Source: an uncultured Clostridia bacterium
GTDB taxonomy: Bacteria > Bacillota > Clostridia > Christensenellales > Aristaeellaceae
DNA length: 64,000 nucleotides
Reading direction: 5' to 3'
Assembly (NCBI GenBank): GCA_934667105.1
Contig: CAKULG010000012.1
Location: forward strand, 1 to 64,000
Positions 26,414-34,827 of this stretch are shown piece by piece (the first letter of the stretch is position 1; each line of letters starts with the position of its first letter). Position numbers and translations under genes: made by a program. The notes under the pieces were generated by a model, which saw only the letters and a program-made list of their open reading frames with translations, made no database searches and was not told where the DNA came from.

Positions 26414-27326
26414 CGCCATTGAAAAGGGCCTGCTTCGGGAGGTGGCCGAGCTGGACGCGCTGCCGGTGGGGGCGTATAACATCCGCGCCAACGGCAAAAG
26501 CGCCGCCCGCAGCACCACCGCCCATATCAATATCGTTTCCAAAACGGATAAGCCCGGCATCGATATTATTATCGCCCCCGGCACGAAAAACGAATCCGTC
26601 CATATCCCCGTCATCATCAGCGAAACGGGGCTGAAGGATCTGGTCTATAACGATTTCATGATTGGGGAAAACTGCGATGTGACCATCGTGGCGGGCTGCG
26701 GCATCGATAACTGCGGCGGCCAGGACAGCCAGCACGACGGGGTGCATACCTTCTTTGTGGGGGAAAATTCCAAGGTGCGCTACATTGAGCGCCATTACGC
26801 CCAGGGCGAGGGCCGGGGCAAGCGGCTGATGAACCCCACCACGGTGGTGCATCTGGCCCGGAACGCGCAAATGGAAATGGAAACCACCCAGATCGCCGGC
26901 ATTGACGACACCCTGCGCAAAACCACCGCCGATTTACAGGCAGGGGCCAGCCTGACCGTGCATGAAAAGGTGATGACCACCGGAACCCAGCATGCCGTTT
27001 CCGATCTTTCCGCCGATCTGAACGGCGATGACTGCCATTGCAATATCGTCAGCCGCACCGTGGCCCGGGATCAGAGCAGCCAGCATTTTATCAGCCTGCT
27101 GAACGGCAACGCCCCCTGCACCGGCCATACGGAATGTGATTCCATCATTATGGATCAGGCGAAGGTGGTGGCCAGCCCTCAGCTTTCCGCCGCCTGCGTG
27201 GACGCTAGCCTGATCCATGAGGCCGCTATCGGCAAGATCGCCGGAGATCAGCTGATTAAGCTGATGACCCTGGGCCTCACCGAGCAGGAAGCGGAGGAGC
27301 AGATCATTAACGGCTTCCTGCAATGA
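26406..27326 (+). CDS. SufB/SufD-like Fe-S scaffold (SmsB)
   Basis: 306 aa, shorter than canonical SufB (about 470) or SufD (about 420). A right-handed beta-helix core is suggested by the repetitive strands from about residue 60 to 260. The C-terminal block CVDASLIHEAAIGKIAGDQL then MTLGLTEQEAEEQIINGFL is the SufBD signature. Several cysteines (CGIDNCGG, DDCHCN, APCTGHTECD, AACVDA) could ligate the cluster. Start overlaps the ATPase gene. Forms the scaffold with the SufC-like ATPase. Confidence 0.88.
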   Translation: MFNAIEKGLLREVAELDALPVGAYNIRANGKSAARSTTAHINIVSKTDKPGIDIIIAPGTKNESVHIPVIISETGLKDLVYNDFMIGENCDVTIVAGCGIDNCGGQDSQHDGVHTFFVGENSKVRYIERHYAQGEGRGKRLMNPTTVVHLARNAQMEMETTQIAGIDDTLRKTTADLQAGASLTVHEKVMTTGTQHAVSDLSADLNGDDCHCNIVSRTVARDQSSQHFISLLNGNAPCTGHTECDSIIMDQAKVVASPQLSAACVDASLIHEAAIGKIAGDQLIKLMTLGLTEQEAEEQIINGFLQ

Positions 27327-27341
27327 AATATAATTATAATA

Positions 27342-27382
27342 CGGGGGACCCGTTCTTTGTAGGCCAAAGAACGGGTCCCCCG
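27342..27382. repeat. Dispersed hairpin repeat (GGGGGACCCG variant)
   Basis: Perfect 18-bp stem (27342-27359 with 27365-27382) and 5-nt loop. Compared with the 3978 copy, the lower stem differs on both arms in a compensating way while TTCTTTG/CAAAGAA is kept. It lies 16 bp after the SufBD-like gene. Confidence 0.8.
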
Positions 27383-27384
27383 TA

Positions 27385-27559
27385 CCCCCTCCAAGAAAGC
27401 CGACTGGGTAAATTGAAGAAACAAAAAAATCAGCTAGTTTCCCTGCTGACAAAGAAAAATAGGAAAGGCTTCCCTCATAAGCGCCTTTTCCTTTTGGGCA
27501 GAAAAGCAAGCTGTTTTTTTATTATCCATTTTTTCCTATATAGCTTTTGGGGAAAGGGG
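27385..27559. repeat. Degenerate palindromic element
   Basis: Left half CCCCTCCAAGAAAGCCGACTGGG followed by an A-rich stretch and GCTAGTTTCCCTGCTGACAAAG. The right half contains AAGCAAGCTGTTTTTTT and TTGGGGAAAGGGG. It is a decayed relative of the long palindrome at 60637-60802. Confidence 0.5.
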
Positions 27560-27561
27560 AA

Positions 27562-27893
27562 CGGGGGAAACCATTCTTTGAGCTGTCGCCCCGCGCTACT
27601 CCGCTAAAGCGGAAGCGCGGGTTTCGGGCGGCAATCTGAAGGATTGCTCGCCCTCAGCCATCCCTAAAGGGACGGCGCTCCAATCGCCCCGCGCTACTCC
27701 GCTAAAGCGGAAGCGCGGTTTCGGGCGGCAATCTGAAGGATTGCTCGCCCTCAGCCATCCCTAAAGGGACGGCGCTCCAATCGCCCCGCGCTACTCCGCT
27801 AAAGCGGAAGCGCGGTTTCGGGCGGCAATCTGAAGGATTGCTCGCCCTCAGCCGCCCCTAAAGGGACGGCGCTCTCCAGAACGGTTTCCCCCG
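27562..27893. repeat. Hairpin repeat with a triplicated 97-bp unit in its loop
   Basis: Outer arms CGGGGGAAACCATTCTTTG (27562-27580) and AGAACGGTTTCCCCCG (27878-27893) are complementary. Between them lie three near-identical units starting at 27586, 27684 and 27781 (98, 97 and about 97 bp). Each contains internal inverted repeats: CCGCGCTACTCCGCT with AGCGGAAGCGCGG, and CGGGCGGCAATC with GATTGCTCGCCC. It fills the gap between convergent smsB-like and PFOR genes. Confidence 0.85.
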
Positions 27894-27921
27894 CATTAAT
27901 TATTATTCTTTTTTCGCCGGA

Positions 27922-30900
27922 TTAGTCCTGGTTGGCCATCTTCTTGTAGGAGTCAAGGCGTTTCTTGGCGTCCTCTTCGTTCTGGGCAAACAGCTTTTCG
28001 GCGGCTTCAGGGAACATCTTCAGCAAGGTCTGATAACGAGTCTCGCCGCGGATGAAATCCTGATAGTTTTCGGTGGGATCCTTGCTGTCCACGGTGAGGC
28101 CGGTGTCGGGGTTGTACCGATACAGCGGCCAATAGCCGGCGGCCACAGCCTTGCGAATTTCGGCCTGGGCCAGGGACATATTGATGCCGTGGTTGATGCA
28201 GGGCGCGTAGGCGATGATGAGGGACGGGCCGTGATACTTCTCGGCCTCGATCATGGCCTTAATCAGCTGGGCGGGGTTAGCGCTCATAGCGACGGTGGCC
28301 ACATACACATAGCCGTAGCTCATGGCCATCATGCCCAGATCCTTCTTCTTCGTCCGCTTACCGGCGGCGGCAAACTTCGCAACCGAGCCGGTGGGGGTGG
28401 ACTTGGAGGCCTGTCCGCCGGTATTAGAATACACTTCGGTATCCAGCACCAGCACGTTCACATCCTGGTTCTGAGCCAGCACATGATCCAATCCGCCGTA
28501 GCCGATATCATAGGCCCAGCCGTCGCCGCCGAAGATCCAGATGCTCTTCTTGGTGAGCAGATCGGCGTTGGCGATAACTTCCTTGGCCAGACGGCACGCA
28601 TCGCAATTGCAATCGGTGCCGGTGAGATCCTTGCCCTCGTAAACAACGCCGGTCAGGTCGATGCCATCCTTGCAGGCGGCCAGCAGCTTTTCGCCGTATT
28701 CCTTGCTGCCCTCGGCGTCGTCCATGTTATCCAGCCACTTCTGGCCGTATTCCTTGATGTCCGCCTGAGCCCATTCCACATGGATCAGGGCGTCCACGGT
28801 TTCGGCCAGCTTGGCGCGGCGCTGGTTGGTGGCCAGGTTCATGCCGAAGCCGAACTCGGCGTTATCTTCGAACAGGCTGTTCGCCCAGGCAGGGCCCTGG
28901 CCCTTTTCGTTGACGGTGTAGGGGCAGGTGGGGGCGGAGCCGCCGTAGATGGAGGAGCAGCCGGTGGCGTTGGCAATCATCATGCGATCGCCGAAGAGCT
29001 GCGTAACCAGCTTGACATAGGGGGTCTCGCCGCAGCCGGCACAGGCGCCGGAGAACTCAAAGAGGGGCTGCTTGAACTGGCTGCCCTTAACGGAAGCGGG
29101 GTTGATGGCCACTTCGGGCTTGGGCAGGTTCATAGCGAATTCCCAATTCTTTTCTTCCTTGCGCTGAGAATCCAGGGGCTGCATCACCAGGGCCTTCACC
29201 TTGGCGGGGCAAACTTCAACGCAGTTGCCGCAGCCGGTGCAATCCATGGGGCTCACCTGCATGCGATAGGCATAGCCAGCCAGCTCCTTGCCGATGGCCT
29301 TCTTGGTGACGAAGCCTTCGGGCTTCTCCGCGCCTTCCTTCACCAGCACCGGACGGATGCAGGCGTGGGGGCAAACCAGAGAGCACTGGCCGCACTGGAC
29401 GCAGTTGTCCACGATCCACTCGGGCACCTTCACGGCGATGCCGCGCTTTTCATACTTGGTGGTGCCGGTGGGCACGAAGCCGCGGGGATCAAAGGCGGAG
29501 ACGGGCAGCTGATCGCCCTCCTGGGCCAGGATGGGCCGCACGAAGGTATCGAAATATTCGCTGGCTTCCACCTTCATGGGCACGGCGCCGGTGGTGGCGT
29601 TGGCCCATTCGGCGGGCACGGGCACTTCCTTCAGGCCGGAAATGGCGATGTCGATCGCGTCCCAATTCTTCTTAACAACCGCGTCGCCCTTCTTGCCGTA
29701 GGTCTTCTTGGCATAGGCCTTCATGTATTCATCCGCCTTCTCATAGGGGATGATGTTGGCCAGCTTGAAGAACGCAGCCTGCATGATGGTGTTGATGCGG
29801 CCGCCCATGCCGACCTGCGCGGCCAGCTTGATGGCGTTGATGGTGTAGAACTTAGCCTTCTTCTTGGCCAGCAGCTGCTTCATGGAGGCGGGCAGATGCT
29901 CGTCCATTTCCTCGGGCTCCCACTGGGAGTTGAGCAGGAAGGTGCCGCCGTCCTTGAGGGAGGAAACCATGTCGTACATGGTCACATAGGCGGGGTTATG
30001 GCAGGCGATGAAATCCGCCGCGTCGATCAGATAGGTGGAGCGGATGGGCACGTCGCCAAAACGCAGATGGGAAACCGTCAGGCCGCCGGACTTTTTGGAG
30101 TCGTAGGCGAAATAGGCCTGCGCGTATTTATCGGTGTGGTCGCCGATGATCTTGATGGAGTTCTTGTTGGCGCCCACGGTGCCGTCGGAGCCCAGACCGT
30201 AGAACTTGCAGCTGATGGTGCCCTTGGGGGCGGCGTTGAACAGCTTGCCCAGCTTCAGGTTGGTCTTGGTCACATCGTCGATGATGCCCACGGTGAAGTG
30301 GTTCTTGGGCGCATCCTTGGCCAGGTTGTCATAGACGGCCTTGACCATGGTGGGATTGAATTCCTTGCTGCCCAGGCCGTAGCGGCCGCCGACGACCTCG
30401 ACGTCCTTGCGGCCGTTTTCGGCCAGCACGGCGCACACATCCTCGTACAGGGGCTCGCCCAGGGAGCCGGGCTCCTTGGTGCGGTCCAGCACGGCGATCT
30501 TCTTGCAGGTGGCGGGAATGGCGGCCAGGAAGTGCTTGGCGGAGAAGGGGCGATACAGATGCACCTTCACCAGGCCCACCTTCTTGCCCTTCTTGAGCAG
30601 GGCGTCGATGGTTTCGTGGATGGCTTCGCAGCCGGAGCCCATGGCCACGATCACTTCTTCGGCGTCTTCCGCGCCATAGTAATCGAACAGCTTATAGGCG
30701 CGGCCCGTCAGCTTGGCGACCTTCTTCATATAGGCTTCCACGATGCCCGGGATGGCGTCGTAATACTTGTTGGCCGCTTCACGGTTCTGGAAATAGATAT
30801 CGGGGTTCTGGGCGGTGCCCGCCTGATGGGGATGTTCGGGGTTCAGCGCGCGGGCGCGGAACTCGGAAATCTTGTCCCAATCCACCAGCTTGGCGATCTC

Positions 30901-31464
30901 GTCGTATTCAACGGCGTCGATCTTCTGGATTTCGTGGCTGGTGCGGAAGCCGTCAAAGAAATGCAGGAAGGGAACGGAGCCCTTGATGGCGCTCAGGTGA
31001 GCGACCAGGGCCATATCCATGGCTTCCTGAACGGAGCCGGAGGCCAGCATGGCGAAGCCGGTCTGGCGGCAGGCCATCACGTCGCTGTGATCGCCGAAGA
31101 TGCTCAGGGCATGGGCGGCCAGCGCGCGGGCGGAAACATGGAAAACGCCGGGCAGCAGCTCGCCGCTGATCTTGTACATATTGGGGATCATCAGCAGCAG
31201 GCCCTGGGAAGCGGTGAAGGTGGTGGTCAGCGCGCCCGCGGCCAGAGAGCCGTGAACGGCGCCGGCAGCGCCGGCTTCGGATTGCATTTCAGCTACATGC
31301 ACAGTCTGGCCGAAGAGATTCTTGCGGCCCTGCGCCGCCCATTCGTCCACATATTCGGCCATGGTGGACGACGGCGTGATGGGGTAAATCGCGGCGACAT
31401 CGCTGAATGCATACGCGATGTGGCTGACCGCCCCATTGCCGTCAATGGTCATTTTCATTGCCAT
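27922..31464 (-). CDS. nifJ: Pyruvate:ferredoxin (flavodoxin) oxidoreductase, single chain
   Basis: 1180 aa. Oxidises pyruvate to acetyl-CoA and CO2 with reduction of ferredoxin, the central anaerobic catabolic step. Domains in order: the pyrimidine-binding domain (YPITPSSTMAEYVDEW near the start), domain II, the gamma domain, and a two-cluster ferredoxin module CVQCGQCSLVCPHAC and CTGCGNCVEVCPAK. The thiamine-PP domain has CAGCGETPYVKL, ATGCSSIYGG and GGDGWAYDIGYGGLDHV, with the family's final cysteine in IAYAPCINHG. ATG 31464 is chosen because AAAGGAGG precedes it. Monocistronic with its own promoter. Confidence 0.97.
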   Translation of the reverse strand: MAMKMTIDGNGAVSHIAYAFSDVAAIYPITPSSTMAEYVDEWAAQGRKNLFGQTVHVAEMQSEAGAAGAVHGSLAAGALTTTFTASQGLLLMIPNMYKISGELLPGVFHVSARALAAHALSIFGDHSDVMACRQTGFAMLASGSVQEAMDMALVAHLSAIKGSVPFLHFFDGFRTSHEIQKIDAVEYDEIAKLVDWDKISEFRARALNPEHPHQAGTAQNPDIYFQNREAANKYYDAIPGIVEAYMKKVAKLTGRAYKLFDYYGAEDAEEVIVAMGSGCEAIHETIDALLKKGKKVGLVKVHLYRPFSAKHFLAAIPATCKKIAVLDRTKEPGSLGEPLYEDVCAVLAENGRKDVEVVGGRYGLGSKEFNPTMVKAVYDNLAKDAPKNHFTVGIIDDVTKTNLKLGKLFNAAPKGTISCKFYGLGSDGTVGANKNSIKIIGDHTDKYAQAYFAYDSKKSGGLTVSHLRFGDVPIRSTYLIDAADFIACHNPAYVTMYDMVSSLKDGGTFLLNSQWEPEEMDEHLPASMKQLLAKKKAKFYTINAIKLAAQVGMGGRINTIMQAAFFKLANIIPYEKADEYMKAYAKKTYGKKGDAVVKKNWDAIDIAISGLKEVPVPAEWANATTGAVPMKVEASEYFDTFVRPILAQEGDQLPVSAFDPRGFVPTGTTKYEKRGIAVKVPEWIVDNCVQCGQCSLVCPHACIRPVLVKEGAEKPEGFVTKKAIGKELAGYAYRMQVSPMDCTGCGNCVEVCPAKVKALVMQPLDSQRKEEKNWEFAMNLPKPEVAINPASVKGSQFKQPLFEFSGACAGCGETPYVKLVTQLFGDRMMIANATGCSSIYGGSAPTCPYTVNEKGQGPAWANSLFEDNAEFGFGMNLATNQRRAKLAETVDALIHVEWAQADIKEYGQKWLDNMDDAEGSKEYGEKLLAACKDGIDLTGVVYEGKDLTGTDCNCDACRLAKEVIANADLLTKKSIWIFGGDGWAYDIGYGGLDHVLAQNQDVNVLVLDTEVYSNTGGQASKSTPTGSVAKFAAAGKRTKKKDLGMMAMSYGYVYVATVAMSANPAQLIKAMIEAEKYHGPSLIIAYAPCINHGINMSLAQAEIRKAVAAGYWPLYRYNPDTGLTVDSKDPTENYQDFIRGETRYQTLLKMFPEAAEKLFAQNEEDAKKRLDSYKKMANQD

Positions 31465-31534
31465 GGGGAATCCTCCTTTTGCCTTGTATAAGAGCAAAAA
31501 ATCTTTCGATTTTTCACATCTCTTCCAAATCAAT

Positions 31535-31564
31535 ATTATACTTCCATCCGCGGGCCTCTGTCAA
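31535..31564 (-). promoter_or_regulatory. PFOR promoter
   Basis: Minus-strand TTGACA (31559-31564), 18-bp spacer, TATAAT (31535-31540), about 70 nt upstream of the start. Confidence 0.8.
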
Positions 31565-31793
31565 GCAAAGGCCCGGGAAAAACGCCCCGCCCATTGAAAA
31601 AAAGCGCGAAAAGCAGGCGATTTTTTCCCGGCCCAAACGGGATTCGTATAATAACTGCGCCTGTGCCCGCCGCAGGCGGGCGTATACGGGGCTGCTCAAC
31701 AGCGCCCGGTACGTTCCCCTCCCCGCCAGCCGCCCCGCCTGCGGCAGCAGCGCGCGATCCGCCCGGGCGCGCCGCTGGAAGCAGGGCGAAAAA

Positions 31794-31830
31794 GGCCCGC
31801 CTTCCACGGCTAAACCGGAAAAGGCGGGCC
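31794..31830 (-). terminator. Terminator of the isomerase gene
   Basis: Stem GGCCCGCCTT / AAGGCGGGCC with TTTTT following on the minus strand, 12 bp after the isomerase stop. Confidence 0.8.
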
Positions 31831-31841
31831 CTTAAAATTCT

Positions 31842-32618
31842 TTATTTCATCAGATGCGCGTGAATGTAATCGCAGCTGCTCTTGACGGCCTTCATGGGGT
31901 CGTTATCCATCCAGTTGGAATCCTGCTCCACGACGAAGTAATCGATCTTGGCTTCGTCCGCGGCCTGCACGATGCGCTCATAATTCATGTTGCCGTGGCC
32001 GACCTCGGTGATGAAGCTCTCGGCCCGGTTGGTTTCGGGGTTCAGGCGCACGGCCATATCCTTGAGATGCACCAGGCGAATGCGATCCTGATGGCGCAGG
32101 ATGAAATCCGCCGGATCCAGGCCCGCGTTCTGCGCCCAATAGCAATCCAACTCCAAGGCGGTGGTTTCGGGATCCAGCCCCTCCAGCAGCATTTCATAGA
32201 TGGATTTGCCGTTTTCCAGGCGGCGGAATTCGCCGCTGTGGTTGTGATAAACAAAGCGATAGCCCGCCCGCTTCATGATCGCGCCGGCCTTGTTGGCCTT
32301 GTCGATGAAGGCCTGCGTTTCCTCCACCGTGCCCATGGGGTGATAGCCGCCCACGCCGATATAGCGGGTGCCGAAAAGATCGTGAATGCGGATGGTTTCT
32401 TCCACATCCTCCAGCGCCTTGCCATAGTGGGTGTTAACGATCTGCACGCCCGCCTCCCTGGCATAGCGGGCGAACAGCGCGGGATCGATCAGAAAGCCTG
32501 CGGGCTCCGCCTGGGTGTAGCCCATTTCGGCAATTTTGCGAAAGCCGTCCCGGATGGAGGCTTCGTCCTTGAGGAATACGTCGCGAATGCTGTAAAGCTG
32601 AAGGCCGATCTGTTTCAT
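31842..32618 (-). CDS. Sugar phosphate isomerase/epimerase-like TIM barrel
   Basis: 258 aa of the xylose isomerase-like/AP endonuclease 2 superfamily. It begins KQIGLQLYSIRDVF, and the barrel has metal-ligand-type segments YHNHSGEF, ALELDCYWAQNAG, RLVHLKDM, TEVGHGNMNY and DYFVVEQDS, typical of the inosose/hexulose epimerase and isomerase group. ATG 32618 is preferred to a much longer upstream frame. Own promoter and terminator. The substrate is unknown; a carbohydrate role would fit the galactosidases elsewhere in the window. Confidence 0.85.
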   Translation of the reverse strand: MKQIGLQLYSIRDVFLKDEASIRDGFRKIAEMGYTQAEPAGFLIDPALFARYAREAGVQIVNTHYGKALEDVEETIRIHDLFGTRYIGVGGYHPMGTVEETQAFIDKANKAGAIMKRAGYRFVYHNHSGEFRRLENGKSIYEMLLEGLDPETTALELDCYWAQNAGLDPADFILRHQDRIRLVHLKDMAVRLNPETNRAESFITEVGHGNMNYERIVQAADEAKIDYFVVEQDSNWMDNDPMKAVKSSCDYIHAHLMK

Positions 32619-32651
32619 TGGAATATTTCTTCCTTTCTTATGTTTGCTTTT

Positions 32652-32680
32652 ATTATATCCGTTCTTCCAGAAAAAAGCAA
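32652..32680 (-). promoter_or_regulatory. Promoter of the isomerase gene
   Basis: Minus-strand TTGCTT (32675-32680), 17-bp spacer, TATAAT (32652-32657). Confidence 0.65.
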
Positions 32681-32710
32681 GATACGGCGCAAGCCCCGAG
32701 GGATATGTAT

Positions 32711-32755
32711 GCGGGGAAGCGATTCTTTTTGGTGTGCGCCAGAACGGTTCCCCGC
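32711..32755. repeat. Dispersed hairpin repeat, partly decayed
   Basis: GCGGGGAAGCGATTCTTTTT paired imperfectly with AGAACGGTTCCCCGC. The sequence between this and the next hairpin (32756-32982) holds fragments resembling the palindromic element (AAGCCGATTTCCTGG, CAATCCGCCTTCTTGG) and no gene. Confidence 0.6.
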
Positions 32756-32982
32756 CTTTTTCCAATATCCCGGCAATGCGCCCACTTTTGCCCGCAAGCC
32801 GCCTCAAACCAACACGGTTCCTTCCCTTCTCTGTTTCCTTTTTAAATTCGTCAGCGGGGAATCAAGCCGATTTCCTGGCGCAGCCCTTTTCCCAATCCGC
32901 CTTCTTGGAAGAAGGCCTGCGAGCCAGCCGAAGCAAACGGCGGAAGCGACAGCGAACCGCCGCGCCCCTTGAGATTGCAGAA

Positions 32983-33021
32983 GGGGGAGGCATTCTTTGG
33001 CTCCCAAAGAACGCCTCCCCC
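32983..33021. repeat. Dispersed hairpin repeat (GGGGGAGGC variant)
   Basis: GGGGGAGGCATTCTTTGG pairs with CCAAAGAACGCCTCCCCC across a 3-nt loop with one mismatch. Downstream of brnQ on its transcribed strand. Confidence 0.75.
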
Positions 33022-33047
33022 GCAGCGCTTATATCTCTCGTTTTCCG

Positions 33048-34406
33048 TCACGCGGCCTGCTTTTTCTTGCCGAAAAGGTAAACGCAAAAGCCGATGGCAA
33101 AGCCCAGCACGGCGGGGCACACCCAGCCCAGCCCCAGCTCGGACATAGGCAGCGCCACGCTCACCGCATCCAGCGCCGGCCCCAGATGCAGGGCAGATTG
33201 AACGCCCTTGGGCAGGGCGATAAGCAGATCGTATACCGCGGCAATCAGCGTCAGGCCGATGGTCCAGGCGTAAACGGTGCGGCTGTTCTGATAGAATTTT
33301 CCCAGCAGCGCCAGCAGAATCAGCACGATGGCCAGGGGATACAGGAACATCAGCACAGGGATGGAATATTCGATAATGGCGCTCAGGCCCATATTGGCGA
33401 ACAGGAAAGAAGCCAGGCTGAAAATGATCGCCCAAGCCCGATAGCGGGGCCCCTTGGGGAAAATGGCGGCGAAGGTTTCCGAGCAGCTGGTAATCAGGCC
33501 CACCGCCGTTTTCAGGCAGGCGAAGGTGACCATGGCCGCCAGCACCAGCATGCCCGCATCCCCCAGATAAAGGCGGGCGATTTGGGCCAGGGCCACGCCG
33601 CCGTTTTCGGCAGGCTCCAAGGCGCCCCGGCTCTGGGCGCTCACCACCGTCATCGCCAGATAAATCAGGCCCATGAACAGACAACTGAAAATGCCGGAGC
33701 GCACCGTGCTGCCCGCCACCGCGCCGGGCTCTTTCACGCCCAGATTGCGGATCACCTGCACCACCACGATGCCAAAGGCCAGGCTGGCCAGGGCGTCCAT
33801 GGTGTTATACCCCTCCAGGAAGCCGGCGAAAAAGGGCTGCTGGGCGTACTTGCCCAGGGGCTCCACCTGGGAAACCTGCGCCGCCGGGGAGGCCAGCGCC
33901 ACGATCACCCAAATGCCCAGGAACACCAGGAAAAGGGGGTTGAGAATTTTGCCGATCCAGGTGAGAATCTTCCCCGGACGAAGGGAGAAAAACAGCGCCG
34001 CCCCGAAAAAGAGCGCCGAGAACAGCAGCAGATACAGCCACACCGGCCCGCCCTGGGGAAGCACCTGCTCCAGCCCCACGGTGAAGGAGGTGGTGGCGCA
34101 GCGGGGAATGGCGAAGAAGGGCCCGATGGTGAGATACAGCAGGCAGGTGAAGAACATGCCGTAGGGCTTGCCCGCCTTGCTGGATAAATCATACAGCCCG
34201 CTGGAACGGCTTACGCCCAGCGCCGCCACGCCCATCAGCGGCAGGCCCACCGCCGTAATCAGCATGCCCGCAGAGGCCAGCCATACCTGGCTGCCCGCCT
34301 GCTGGCCCATGGCCGCGGGAAAAATCAGATTGCCCGCCCCGAAAAACATGCCGAACAGCATGCTGGCCACATACACATATTCCTGAAAACTCAGCTTTTT
34401 CTTCAT
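33048..34406 (-). CDS. brnQ: Branched-chain amino acid transporter BrnQ (LIVCS family)
   Basis: 452-aa, 12-helix secondary transporter for Leu/Ile/Val, cation-coupled. The family start is visible: ASMLFGMFFGAGNLIFPAAMGQQAG, followed by PFFAIPRCATTSFTVGLE, GYNTMDALASLAFG and the helical C-terminal half. ATG 34406 with GGGAGG upstream; an in-frame extension of 23 residues is rejected because it has no site. It is preceded by a leader of about 170 nt with an intrinsic terminator, which suggests transcription attenuation. Confidence 0.95.
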   Translation of the reverse strand: MKKKLSFQEYVYVASMLFGMFFGAGNLIFPAAMGQQAGSQVWLASAGMLITAVGLPLMGVAALGVSRSSGLYDLSSKAGKPYGMFFTCLLYLTIGPFFAIPRCATTSFTVGLEQVLPQGGPVWLYLLLFSALFFGAALFFSLRPGKILTWIGKILNPLFLVFLGIWVIVALASPAAQVSQVEPLGKYAQQPFFAGFLEGYNTMDALASLAFGIVVVQVIRNLGVKEPGAVAGSTVRSGIFSCLFMGLIYLAMTVVSAQSRGALEPAENGGVALAQIARLYLGDAGMLVLAAMVTFACLKTAVGLITSCSETFAAIFPKGPRYRAWAIIFSLASFLFANMGLSAIIEYSIPVLMFLYPLAIVLILLALLGKFYQNSRTVYAWTIGLTLIAAVYDLLIALPKGVQSALHLGPALDAVSVALPMSELGLGWVCPAVLGFAIGFCVYLFGKKKQAA

Positions 34407-34493
34407 GGAATCCTCCCTCTCTCTCCCTCCGGTAGGCATGATCCGCCTCCACCGGCTCGCTTCCAGGGTGCTCACGCTGCCCGTCCGCCCTTT

Positions 34494-34520
34494 AAAAAAA
34501 GAGCCCGCCCCCTCGGCGGG
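34494..34520 (-). terminator. Terminator inside the brnQ leader (attenuator candidate)
   Basis: On the minus strand CCCGCC-GAGG-GGCGGG is followed by CTCTTTTTTT (34494-34503), about 90 nt upstream of the brnQ start and downstream of its promoter. An upstream CGCGG/CCGCG pairing (34538-34560) could be an alternative fold. The T-box landmark sequence was not found. Confidence 0.6.
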
Positions 34521-34577
34521 ATGCTGCGACGGCGCAGGAACGCGGCTCCTTGGCCCGCGTCCAGCGAATTAGATTAT

Positions 34578-34606
34578 AAATTATCATAGGATCCGGGCGT
34601 TGTCAA
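34578..34606 (-). promoter_or_regulatory. brnQ promoter
   Basis: Minus-strand TTGACA (34601-34606), 17-bp spacer, TAATTT (34578-34583). An overlapping TATAAT lies at 34573-34578. Confidence 0.65.
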
Positions 34607-34690
34607 GGATTCTGCCAATAAAGCACAATGAAAATGCACCCGGAGGGATAAGCCGGGAAATAAATGCGATAGGAGATTCTATGCAGGCCT

Positions 34691-34800
34691 TCGCCCCGCG
34701 CTGTTCCGCTTTAGTGGAGTAGCGCGGGGCGATATCTCAAAGAACGGTTCCCCCGCAAATACTTAGTTTTCGTTTTTTCACAGCCCCGCTCCAATCGCCC
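34691..34800. repeat. Composite dispersed element copy
   Basis: TCGCCCCGCGCTGTTCCGCT...AGTAGCGCGGGGCGA is a foldable fragment of the 97-bp unit. It is followed by the hairpin arm CAAAGAACGGTTCCCCCGC. The 50 bp at 34738-34787 match 3947-3996 in inverted orientation with one mismatch. Between mreB and the brnQ promoter. Confidence 0.8.
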
Positions 34801-34827
34801 CGCGCTTAATCTATTCTTATTTCTTTT

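Noticed and set aside
28189..31491. A 1100-codon open frame on the plus strand opposite the PFOR gene
   Set aside because: It is the antisense shadow of a GC-rich, strongly conserved gene; no ribosome site or recognisable domains, and His/Gly/Gln-rich low-complexity composition.
34407..34600. T-box riboswitch ahead of brnQ
   Set aside because: The conserved T-box antiterminator sequence was not found; only a generic leader terminator is supported.
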